A stretch of DNA of 64,000 nt from an uncultured Winogradskyella sp. GTDB lineage: Bacteria; Bacteroidota; Bacteroidia; Flavobacteriales; Flavobacteriaceae. Each line of letters opens with the position of its first letter. The stretch's first letter is position 1. Of the stretch, positions 15,965-22,365 are shown in pieces. The stretch is taken from the NCBI RefSeq assembly GCF_947496485.1, contig NZ_CANMCZ010000001.1, forward strand, positions 1,111,596 through 1,175,595, written 5' to 3'. Under the pieces are notes generated by a model, which saw only the letters and a list, made by a program, of their open reading frames with translations, had not been told where the DNA came from and searched no databases. Made by a program: the position numbers and the translations under genes.

Positions 15965-16391
15965 TGGGGTAGCTTATTGTCCTAAGATAAACTTGGTAAC
16001 AAGGATAAATCTGTTTGCAGACACTGCAGATGGAGACTGTTTTCTTTTGAAAATAGTACGTGTAAGCAAGCAACAAACGTAAGTTATTATTTGCAAGGGG
16101 CAACCGCTGACACAAGTAAGAATTTACAGCCGATAGTAGTTAGGCTTGAGATGGAGACATCAACAGGAAAAGTTGTAGTTATTGGTTACGTATAGGTCAT
16201 CCAACCTAACGGAGCTGATTGCAGTATTAAAGTTACCCGACAGGAAATGGTTCGGTAGTTTAACATACTGTGTGTTGGGAAACACACAAGGAGAAGGTTG
16301 GTATTTTGTAGGCCAAAATCTACGGAGCCATTTTCGAAGCCCTTCTCCTAGGTCAAAGTTTAATGTCTAGGTTCGATTCCTAGTATCCAAA
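15965..16391 (+). tRNA. Interrupted tRNA (5' and 3' halves split in the anticodon loop)
   Basis: The 5' half is TGGGGTA, D-stem CTTA/TAAG and anticodon 5' stem TAAAC with TTGGTAA after it (15965-15999). The 3' half is GTTTA, variable ATGT, T-arm CTAGG-TTCGATT-CCTAG, acceptor TATCCAA and discriminator A (16358-16391). TAAAC/GTTTA pair fully; the acceptor pairs 6 of 7 with one G-U and one G-A mismatch. If the splice is after GGT the tRNA is Thr(GGT). If it follows group I rules (exon ends in T, intron ends in G at 16352) the loop becomes TTTCAAA with anticodon TCA, which would read UGA. The two readings cannot be separated by eye. Confidence 0.6.
15998..16355 (+). ncRNA. Group I intron-like insert in the tRNA anticodon loop
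   Basis: Boundaries are approximate. The insert has a P4-Q-like segment GGGGCAACCGCTGACACAAG comparable to GGGCAAUCCUGAGCCAA of the cyanobacterial tRNA-Leu intron, an R-like segment GATGGAGACATCAACAGG, and TATAGGTCATCC, which can pair with GGAGAC as a bulged P7. Several local hairpins (CTTG-GTAA-CAAG at the 5' end, ATCTG/CAGAT) are present. Insertion in an anticodon loop is the usual site for bacterial group I introns. It has no homing endonuclease ORF. A canonical P1 U-G pair could not be found, so the exact splice sites and self-splicing ability are unknown. Confidence 0.55.
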
Positions 16392-16397
16392 CCGATA

Positions 16398-16440
16398 AGG
16401 GATATAGCTCAAAGGTTAGAGCACTGTATTTTTCATACAG
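16398..16440 (+). pseudogene. Orphan tRNA 5' half
   Basis: AGGGATA, TA, D-arm GCTC-AAAGGTTA-GAGC, then a hairpin CTGTA-TTTTTCA-TACAG in the anticodon-arm position form a clear tRNA 5' half. No T-arm or TATCCCT acceptor strand follows before the next tRNA. The hairpin could be a real anticodon arm (TTT, but with an unusual C37) or a P1-like exon/guide duplex. The closest partner is the 3' half ending TATCCAA immediately upstream, which pairs only 5 of 7 and fits the interrupted tRNA better. Confidence 0.5.
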
Positions 16441-16762
16441 CGAAAAGCACAAGACTTCGGACATTATAGCAGCTAGTAGTTGCCTAAACCCATTGAAAGA
16501 TATGGGACAGTAGAGGTTGCAAGCCTATACTGTGCGGTGAACATTCTAATAGGCCGCCTCAAAGGAGGACGTCTATGAATGGTGAGGGAGCCAACCCTTG
16601 TAATTGCAAAGCGTGGTTTTATACCACTATGCAAGCCAAGTCTAAGTCGCTGAACGGCTATAATGTATTAGGCATCGGATAAGTACACAATTCTCAAGCG
16701 ATGAGAAGCGTGTGGAAAATTAGGGAAGGGCTACTGCTATAATCCTAAGAAAGCTTATCTAC
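16441..16762 (+). ncRNA. Structured insert RNA, possibly a group I intron remnant
   Basis: About 320 nt with many local helices and no plausible ORF follow the orphan 5' half. ATGCAAGCCAAGTCTAAGTC strongly recalls the Q segment of IC-type group I introns (GCAGCCAAGUCCUAAGUC in Tetrahymena), and GAGGGAGCCAACCC could be the preceding P4/P5 part. I could not place the R and S segments or a 3' exon, so this may be a truncated or divergent intron, or another RNA class. Confidence 0.4.
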
Positions 16763-16791
16763 AAGCGGAGGTATTCTCAGAACGCTTTTTT
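16763..16791 (+). terminator. Rho-independent terminator inside the tRNA island
   Basis: AAGCG pairs with CGCTT with an inner GAG/CTC, followed by a run of six T. It would end a transcript from the first part of the array, so the downstream tRNA units and slipin may depend on read-through or another promoter. Confidence 0.6.
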
Positions 16792-16803
16792 AAAAAATTA
16801 AAC

Positions 16804-17008
16804 GCCTCTTTAGCTCAAAGGGAAGAGCTATGGTAAAAGATCCTTATCGTCGCCATGGAGTGATTGGATGATGTTGTTAGCGACGCGCTTGCTAATGAAT
16901 AGAATTTGCAGAAGCACCGAAATTAACAGGATTAAAAGTAGGGAAGCGCATTTATAGCCAATCTGTCCACTTTTAGTGGAAGTACCAGTTCGAATCTGGT
17001 AAGAGGTG
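16804..17008 (+). tRNA. Interrupted tRNA-Lys-like gene, insert between D and anticodon arms
   Basis: Acceptor GCCTCTT/AAGAGGT (first pair G-U), D-arm GCTC-AAAGGGAA-GAGC (ending 16828), then about 135 nt of insert, then a 4-bp anticodon arm TCCA-CTTTTAG-TGGA (16966-16980), variable AGT and T-arm ACCAG-TTCGAAT-CTGGT. The loop gives anticodon TTT. Discriminator G does not fit Lys. An alternative reading uses CCA pairing with ATGG of the 5' part and treats ACTT/AAGT as a class II variable arm (Ser-like). The insert TATGGTAAAAG...CTTTTAG can pair across its ends. Confidence 0.5.
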
Positions 17009-17149
17009 CAAAATATTAAAGTATCAAGCTGGTCTTGTTGGGTGTTTCGGTATAGCACTATTGTGTAAAACGTTGCAGAGATGTATTATGTTTTTATATA
17101 CAACTAGACTTGAAGGTTACGGTTTTTTACCAAAATAAAAACCACCAGT
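17009..17149 (+). other. Spacer with possible intron-core fragments
   Basis: About 140 nt between the interrupted tRNA and the upstream 3' half of the permuted candidate. It contains GTTGCAGAGATG, similar to the group I R segment, and a GGTTTTTTACC hairpin. No tRNA 5' half with GGGGAAG is present here, which matters for the permuted reading of the next unit. Confidence 0.3.
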
Positions 17150-17231
17150 TCTATGTACGTGAGTTCGAATCTCACCTTCCCCTCAAAAGAGAATAAAACA
17201 AGGGGAAGTAGCTTAGTGGTGAAGCAATAGA
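17150..17231 (+). tRNA. Candidate circularly permuted tRNA (3' half upstream of 5' half)
   Basis: In genomic order: TCTAT, GTAC, T-arm GTGAG-TTCGAAT-CTCAC, acceptor 3' strand CTTCCCC, discriminator T (17150-17183), an 18-nt linker, then acceptor 5' strand GGGGAAG, TA, D-arm GCTT-AGTGGTG-AAGC, A, ATAGA (17202-17231). Joined 5' half to 3' half, every helix is perfect: acceptor 7/7 Watson-Crick, D 4/4, anticodon ATAGA/TCTAT 5/5, T 5/5. In normal order the 5' half has no partner downstream (next acceptor strand is CAGTAGC). The anticodon cannot be fixed because the loop junction is unknown. Permuted tRNA genes are known from algae and archaea; I know of no established bacterial case. Confidence 0.5.
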
Positions 17232-17267
17232 TCGTAGCTGTCGTCGGTTCGAATCCGATCAGTAGCT
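17232..17267 (+). other. tRNA 3' half (T-arm and acceptor strand)
   Basis: GTAG, T-arm GTCGG-TTCGAAT-CCGAT, acceptor strand CAGTAGC and T. The acceptor does not pair with GGGGAAG just upstream, but pairs 7/7 (one G-U) with GCTATTG, which begins the tRNA 15 bases downstream, and GTAG can pair with CTAC of that tRNA. It is thus a second candidate 3'-before-5' unit. Confidence 0.45.
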
Positions 17268-17281
17268 TGGATAAATCCTTG

Positions 17282-17354
17282 GCTATTGTAGCTCAGTTTG
17301 GTTAGAGCACTACTCTTTTAAAGTAGGTTATGGACTCAAAATCCATCAACACCA
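17282..17354 (+). tRNA. tRNA-Lys (TTT)-like, imperfect acceptor in normal order
   Basis: GCTATTG, TA, D-arm GCTC/GAGC, anticodon arm CTACT-CTTTTAA-AGTAG (a textbook Lys loop), then ATGGA-CTCAAAA-TCCAT in the T-arm place, CAACACC and A. Length is normal (73). The acceptor pairs only 5 of 7 with CAACACC and the T-loop lacks TTCRANY. The upstream 3' half pairs 7 of 7 with the same 5' strand and has a proper T-loop, so this gene may use either 3' half. Confidence 0.5.
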
Positions 17355-17800
17355 AAGCTTATCATCTTGTAAAACTGATAGAAAAGCAGTCCGTCACACT
17401 GCTCAATAAAAATGGCGGAATAGTAGATTGTAAATTGGCTTTAATAGTAACTATTAGTGTTCAATAAAAAGCAATCTTAGACATACTTTGAATTACTGAT
17501 TTGTAATCTCAAAAGTGGTTACTACTTTGATTAAAAGTAAAAAGATAAAATAGAGATGTTTTCTTTTTTTGACTGACTTTCATTGTACTGATTATGACTG
17601 ATATTACTATGAGTAATTCCGTTTGGAAGAGATGATTTGCAATCTGCTATTTTCTTAAAAATAGGAATAAAAATAATAATAAACTTCAAATAGTGCTGAA
17701 CTCGTCAGACCTATTTTGAAGCTGGTAATCCGTCCGTTACAAGTATTACCAAATCGCCTTAGTTGGCAAACACTAATGTTTAATTTTAAAAACAAAAACA
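17355..17800 (+). other. Non-coding tail of the tRNA island and slipin leader
   Basis: No credible ORF or complete tRNA was found. There is a Leu-type D-arm-like string (ATGGCGGAATAGTAGATT near 17411), an AGATTG/CAATCT long-range pairing with CTTAGAC beside it that looks like a decayed or split tRNA-Leu, and a GGTAAT/ATTACC hairpin at 17724-17750 upstream of the slipin gene. No Bacteroidota promoter is convincing. Confidence 0.35.
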
Positions 17801-18898
17801 ATGTTACGAGTAAGAGTTAATGTAGGAAAAGTAGGTTTAGTATTCAAAAGAGGTGATTACGTTAAGGTAATTACTCAAGGAGTACACTGGTTAGGTTTAA
17901 ATCAACGTGTATTAACGTATGATTTAAGTACTATTTTCATAGCACCACTAGCATTAGAAATCTTATTAAAAGATGAGGTTTTGGCTAACATGCTAGACGT
18001 TATCGAGGTAAAGGACGGAGAATTGGTTTTACTTTACGAAAAAGGCAACTTTAAATCTGTTTTAACTTCTGGTCGCTATGCATACTGGAAAGGTTTGATT
18101 GAGCGTGAGTACGTACGTGTAGATTTAAGCAAAATCTACATTACAGAAAGCTTAGACAAATCATTATTTAGCAAATTAGAAGTTAGTAAATACATTAGAA
18201 CGTTTGAAGTAGCAGCTTACGAGAAAGCGGTGCTTTTAGTAGATGATGTATATACAAAAACTCTAGAAGGTGGTACTTATCGTTTCTGGAGAAATGATAC
18301 TACTGTTAAAATTGCTAAAGTGGATTTACGTCAGCTCCAATTAGAAATTGCAGGACAAGAATTGTTAACTAAAGATAAGGCAGCTATCAGAATTAACTTT
18401 TACACACAGTACAAAGTTACAGATGTAGAAAAAGCACTTTTAGATAACAAAGATTACGAAAAGCAATTATACATTACTATGCAATTAGTTTTGCGTGCTT
18501 ATGTTGGCGCCTACACTTTAGATGAATTGCTAGAACGTAAAGAAAATATTGCAGAAGCTGTATTTGAAGACGTAAAAGCAGGTGCTACTAAATTAGGTGT
18601 AACCGTTTTAAACTGCGGTATTAGAGATGTAATTTTAACCGGTGAAATGAAGGATATTATGAACCAAGTTTTAGTTGCACAAAAGAAAGCACAAGCTAAT
18701 GTTATTATGAGACGTGAAGAAACAGCTTCTACACGTAGCTTGCTAAATACGGCAAAGTTGATGGAAGAGAATGACATGCTGTACAAGCTAAAGGAGATGG
18801 AATATGTGGAAAAAATCGCTGAGAAAATTGGCGAGATCACAGTCTCAGGTAATGGAAATATGGTAACACAATTAAAGGAGATTTTCTCTGGAAAATAA
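17801..18898 (+). CDS. Slipin/SPFH (band 7) family protein
   Basis: This 365-residue protein has a central SPFH domain (about 110-300, with FEVAAYEKAVLLVDD, YKVTDVEKALLDNKDYEKQL and LGVTVLNCGIRDVILTGEMK) followed by a coiled-coil-like tail. The tail starts MNQVLVAQKKAQANVIMRRE, typical of slipins/stomatins that oligomerise into membrane-associated rings. The usual N-terminal membrane hairpin is missing; instead the protein begins with a soluble duplicated segment. It follows the tRNA island on the same strand and ends in a strong terminator. Slipin-like genes recur in bacterial RNA-repair neighbourhoods with RtcB and TROVE/Ro60 proteins (my recollection of comparative surveys); neither gene is in this window, so a role in RNA repair is inference from context only. 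Confidence 0.85.
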   Translation: MLRVRVNVGKVGLVFKRGDYVKVITQGVHWLGLNQRVLTYDLSTIFIAPLALEILLKDEVLANMLDVIEVKDGELVLLYEKGNFKSVLTSGRYAYWKGLIEREYVRVDLSKIYITESLDKSLFSKLEVSKYIRTFEVAAYEKAVLLVDDVYTKTLEGGTYRFWRNDTTVKIAKVDLRQLQLEIAGQELLTKDKAAIRINFYTQYKVTDVEKALLDNKDYEKQLYITMQLVLRAYVGAYTLDELLERKENIAEAVFEDVKAGATKLGVTVLNCGIRDVILTGEMKDIMNQVLVAQKKAQANVIMRREETASTRSLLNTAKLMEENDMLYKLKEMEYVEKIAEKIGEITVSGNGNMVTQLKEIFSGK

Positions 18899-18909
18899 GT
18901 GGGTGTTTT

Positions 18910-18944
18910 AGCACAATCTTTTATTAAAAAGGTTGTGCTTTTTT
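18910..18944 (+). terminator. Rho-independent terminator after slipin
   Basis: AGCACAATCTTTT pairs with AAAAAGGTTGTGCT (one U-G), followed by a run of six T. It closes the tRNA-island transcription unit. Confidence 0.85.
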
Positions 18945-19082
18945 AGTAGAATTTAAAATCAATTTCTATTGATAATATTTTGAGAAATAATACTAGTTTA
19001 TATACTAATAAAACATAAAGTTTATCAAAAAAAGAGCTATTAATTTGCTTTAATAACCTCAATTAAAAATAAAAATATAGAA

Positions 19083-19120
19083 TGTCGGTTTATTGCTAAT
19101 AAGTGTCGGTTTTATGCTAA
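19083..19120. promoter_or_regulatory. Pair of 17-bp direct repeats upstream of the glycan cluster
   Basis: TGTCGGTTTATTGCTAA (19083-19099) and TGTCGGTTTTATGCTAA (19104-19120) are spaced 21 bases start to start, two helical turns. They lie in the 330-base gap upstream of the first cluster gene, in otherwise AT-only sequence, and look like an operator for a dimeric or tandem regulator. No regulator gene is adjacent. Confidence 0.45.
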
Positions 19121-19228
19121 CCTTATATAATAATATATAGTATTTTTAATTTTATATCAGTAATTTGTAGAACTGAGTTGTTATATACGAAAGAACCATA
19201 ACAATTTTGGTGAAATAGCAGAATAAAT

Positions 19229-20134
19229 ATGAATGCCCTAAAAGTCATAATTTACTTTTCAATTTTCAAATACCCTTTAACTTTGGAGGAAATATTCTCA
19301 TTTTCTTCTGCTGCAAGTATAGAAGAAACTAGAGTACAGATTCAAAAGCTAATCGAAAAAAAAATAGTCTATAAGTTTGGGCATTTCTACTCAGATATTA
19401 ATGATTATACTTTAGTAGAAAGGCGACTTAGTGGTAATAAAATGGCAGATGATATAATGCCAAAAGCCTTAAAAAGAGCAAAACTTATTATGTCTTTTCC
19501 TTTTGTTGAATCGGTCTCTATCTCTGGTTCTTTATCTAAAAATTATTACGATGATACTGGTGATATAGATTTTTTTCTCATTACAAAACCTAGATACTTA
19601 TGGTTAGCGAGAACCTTCTTAATTGCTTATAAAAAATTGTTTTTGCTTAATTCTAAAAAATACTTTTGCGTTAATTATTTTATCAGTTCAGATCGACTAA
19701 AAATAGCTGAGCAAAATAAATTTACTGCTACAGAATTAATAACTCTTAAGCCTATTTATGGTAAAGCAGTCTTTCATGCTTTTATTGCAGAAAATCAATG
19801 GGCTCTAGATTTTTATCCCAATAGACCTTTACATTCGGATTTATTGAATGACAATTTCAGTAAACCTTTGTGGAGTAAATTTTTAGAAGGCTTATTTAAG
19901 AATAAAGTAGGGCATAATTTAAATCATTATTTTAAGAGACTTACTCTAAAAAAATGGAAATCTAAGTTTAAACATCTTAAGAAAAAGGAATTTGAGATTG
20001 CAATGAAATCTACCAACGATGTTTCTAAACATCATCCACAAGATTTTCAATCAAAAGTAATTGTATCACTTAACGAGCGTTATGATGTAAAAAATAAAGC
20101 ATATAACCTTAACTTAACTATGGAAAATGCTTGA
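19229..20134 (+). CDS. Nucleotidyltransferase-fold protein with N-terminal wHTH-like region
   Basis: This 301-residue protein has an N-terminal helical segment (1-75) resembling a winged helix (PLTLEEIFSF..IEETRVQIQKLIEKKIVYK). A pol-beta-type nucleotidyltransferase core follows, with SGSLSKNYYDDTGDIDFFL near 98-117, that is, the GS motif followed by DxD metal ligands. The C-terminal part is basic. The family is seen at the start of flavobacterial glycan clusters; the substrate is unknown. Its 3' end overlaps the next gene by 8 bases, so it is translationally coupled to the radical SAM gene and heads the operon. Confidence 0.7.
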   Translation: MNALKVIIYFSIFKYPLTLEEIFSFSSAASIEETRVQIQKLIEKKIVYKFGHFYSDINDYTLVERRLSGNKMADDIMPKALKRAKLIMSFPFVESVSISGSLSKNYYDDTGDIDFFLITKPRYLWLARTFLIAYKKLFLLNSKKYFCVNYFISSDRLKIAEQNKFTATELITLKPIYGKAVFHAFIAENQWALDFYPNRPLHSDLLNDNFSKPLWSKFLEGLFKNKVGHNLNHYFKRLTLKKWKSKFKHLKKKEFEIAMKSTNDVSKHHPQDFQSKVIVSLNERYDVKNKAYNLNLTMENA

Positions 20135-21590
20135 TGTTGTATTCTCACATTCATATTATTACAAATTTGACTCTAAGCAATGGAGCAATAAAACACCTTA
20201 TCCTCCATTAGGCACTTTATATGCAGCATCATATCTAAGAGAAAATAACTATAGCGTTGGTGTTTTTGATGCTAATCTTATAGATAATCCTGCCGAAGTA
20301 AAACCCTATCTAGAAACGCATCAACCAAAAACATTTGTGCTTTATGATGATGGTTTTAATTACCTAACAAAAATGTGTTTAACCACCATGCGTGAGGCTG
20401 CTTTTAAAATGATTAAAATCGCAAAAGCACTTAATTGCAAAGTAATAGTTTGTAGTTCTGACTCTACAGATCATTATGAAAAATACTTAGATGCTGGTGC
20501 AGATTTTATTATACAAGGTGAAGGTGAAATTTCTTTAAAAGAATTAGTTGATGCATTGGCAAATAATGAAGACCCAACGTCTGTCAAGGGGTTAGTTTTT
20601 AAGAATGGATATGAAATTGTTAAGAATCCTAAACATCCTGTTTTACGTGATTTAGATACTTTACCAATGCCAGCTTGGGACTTAATAGATATTCAGCCTT
20701 ATAAAGCCATTTGGGAGAGCGGAGGTAATGAGTTTACGCTAAATATTGCAACGACTCGTGGTTGCCCTTTTAAATGTAATTGGTGTGCAAAACCCATTTA
20801 TGGGAATCGTTACAATTCGCATTCGCCAGAGTACATAACTAAACATATTAAACACCTATCAGAAACATACAACGTCAACCGATTTTGGATGTGTGATGAT
20901 ATTTTTGGATTGAAACCAAATTGGGTTCAAAATTTTAATATGGAACTTAAAAAAGAAAAGCTTTCAATTTCGTACTATATACAAAGCCGTGTTGATTTAT
21001 TATTAAAAGAAGATACTATTGATGCTTTAGCAGAGAGTGGATTAGAAGAGGTTTGGGTTGGCGCAGAAAGCGGTTCTCAAGTCATATTAGATGCTATGGA
21101 TAAGGACACAACTGTTGAGGAAATCTATGAAGCTACGCGATTATTAAAAGAAAAAAATGTTCGTGTTGCTTTCTTTATACAGTTTGGATACCTAGGAGAA
21201 ACTAAAGAAGATATTGCCAAAACAGTAGCTATGATTAAAGAATTAGTGCCAGATAATTTAGGTGTTTCTGTTTCATATCCATTACCTGGAACTAAGTTTT
21301 ATGATAAAGTAAAAGACGACTTAAAGCTAAAAGCAAACTGGACAGACTCTGATGATTTAGCTATGCTTTTTAAAGGAACTTACAGCTCTGCATTTTACAG
21401 AAAATTACAACGTTACGTACATAAAGAATATAGAAAAAGTCAAGCTTTTAAAAATATAAAATCACTTTTTAAAAATCCTTTGAAATTATCCAAACAACAA
21501 TGGAGGTCAATGCTTTTATTAGGTTATTATTTACCATCTGCTTTATTAGACAAAATTCAACTTAAATCCATGGAGCCAAAAAATGCCTAA
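20127..21590 (+). CDS. Cobalamin-binding radical SAM protein
   Basis: This 487-residue protein has an N-terminal B12-binding-like domain (about 1-150, PPLGTLYAASYLRENNYSVG, FIIQGEGEISLKELVDAL) and a radical SAM core with GCPFKCNWC (the CxxxCxxC cluster motif) near 212. SPASM-type clusters are absent. B12-binding radical SAM enzymes methylate or rearrange unactivated carbons in lipids, antibiotics and cell-wall compounds. It overlaps the genes on either side by 8 bases each. A second member lies two genes downstream, so two successive C-methylations or a methylation plus another radical step are possible. Confidence 0.88.
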   Translation: MLDVVFSHSYYYKFDSKQWSNKTPYPPLGTLYAASYLRENNYSVGVFDANLIDNPAEVKPYLETHQPKTFVLYDDGFNYLTKMCLTTMREAAFKMIKIAKALNCKVIVCSSDSTDHYEKYLDAGADFIIQGEGEISLKELVDALANNEDPTSVKGLVFKNGYEIVKNPKHPVLRDLDTLPMPAWDLIDIQPYKAIWESGGNEFTLNIATTRGCPFKCNWCAKPIYGNRYNSHSPEYITKHIKHLSETYNVNRFWMCDDIFGLKPNWVQNFNMELKKEKLSISYYIQSRVDLLLKEDTIDALAESGLEEVWVGAESGSQVILDAMDKDTTVEEIYEATRLLKEKNVRVAFFIQFGYLGETKEDIAKTVAMIKELVPDNLGVSVSYPLPGTKFYDKVKDDLKLKANWTDSDDLAMLFKGTYSSAFYRKLQRYVHKEYRKSQAFKNIKSLFKNPLKLSKQQWRSMLLLGYYLPSALLDKIQLKSMEPKNA

Positions 21591-22365
21591 CGATTTTGAT
21601 ATTGCTTCTACTAAATATGATACTACCTTTACATTTTCTAATATTGGTAAAGCACAACGCCATATGGTTTTTAAATATCTAAATCCAATATTAAATCAAG
21701 GAAAAAAGCTTTCCATTTTAGAATTAAATTGTGGTACAGGAGAAGATGCCATTCATTTTGCAAAATTAAATCATAATGTTTTAGCTACAGATATTTCAGA
21801 AGGTATGATTAAAGTTGCCAGAGCAAAAACTAATTCAAAGAATTTAATCTTTAAAACCCAAGATATTAATACTATTACTACAAACACATTCAAAACAAAG
21901 TTTGATTTCATTTTTTCAAATTTTGGAGGTCTTAATTGTTTATCTAAAGCTGAGCTAGATCTTTTCTTTAAAAAAGCTCATAAACTATTAAACCCTGAAG
22001 GTAAAATAGTTTTAGTCATTATGCCTAAACATTGTCTTTGGGAAAGATTATACTTTATTTTAAAAGGGAGTTTTAAAAAAGCTAATAGGCGTAAAACAAA
22101 TGAAAAGGTAATCGCTAATGTTGATGGAGTTGCGGTTAAAACTTGGTATTACAATCCTGAAGAAATCGTATCTTTAAATGCATCTCAATATGCCACAAAC
22201 AATATTAAACCAATAGGATTAGCAATACCTCCATCATATCTTGAAAATTCATTTTTAGCCAAAAAGCCATTCTTGTCAATTTTCAAAAGTATTGATGCTG
22301 TGATTACGGGTTCTTATTGGGCAAAATATGCAGACCATTTTTTAATTGAACTCAAGAAAAACTAA
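21583..22365 (+). CDS. SAM-dependent methyltransferase
   Basis: This 260-residue class I methyltransferase has motif I ILELNCGTGEDAIHFA (about 48-63), motif II (LATDISEGMI) and an SNFGGLNC segment in the motif IV place. It is soluble. It overlaps the upstream radical SAM gene by 8 bases and the downstream one by 1 base (TAATG), showing tight coupling. It probably O- or N-methylates the product of the glycan cluster. Confidence 0.88.
   Translation: MPNDFDIASTKYDTTFTFSNIGKAQRHMVFKYLNPILNQGKKLSILELNCGTGEDAIHFAKLNHNVLATDISEGMIKVARAKTNSKNLIFKTQDINTITTNTFKTKFDFIFSNFGGLNCLSKAELDLFFKKAHKLLNPEGKIVLVIMPKHCLWERLYFILKGSFKKANRRKTNEKVIANVDGVAVKTWYYNPEEIVSLNASQYATNNIKPIGLAIPPSYLENSFLAKKPFLSIFKSIDAVITGSYWAKYADHFLIELKKN

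Noticed and set aside
16383-16404. A third permuted tRNA joining the TATCCAA 3' half to the AGGGATA 5' half
   Set aside because: Only 5 of 7 acceptor pairs form and the anticodon stems (GTTTA and CTGTA) do not match, while the 3' half pairs well with the 5' half at 15965.
16182-17058. ORF-track entries 16182-16370 (+) and 16828-17058 (-) as protein genes
   Set aside because: They lie across tRNA halves and structured RNA, show no family resemblance and have no promoter or ribosome-binding context.
15965-17267. tmRNA, RNase P RNA or a group II intron as explanation for the long inserts
   Set aside because: No tmRNA tag ORF or alanyl-tRNA-like ends, no GAGGAAAGTCC-like RNase P core and no group II domain V were found; group I core segments fit better.
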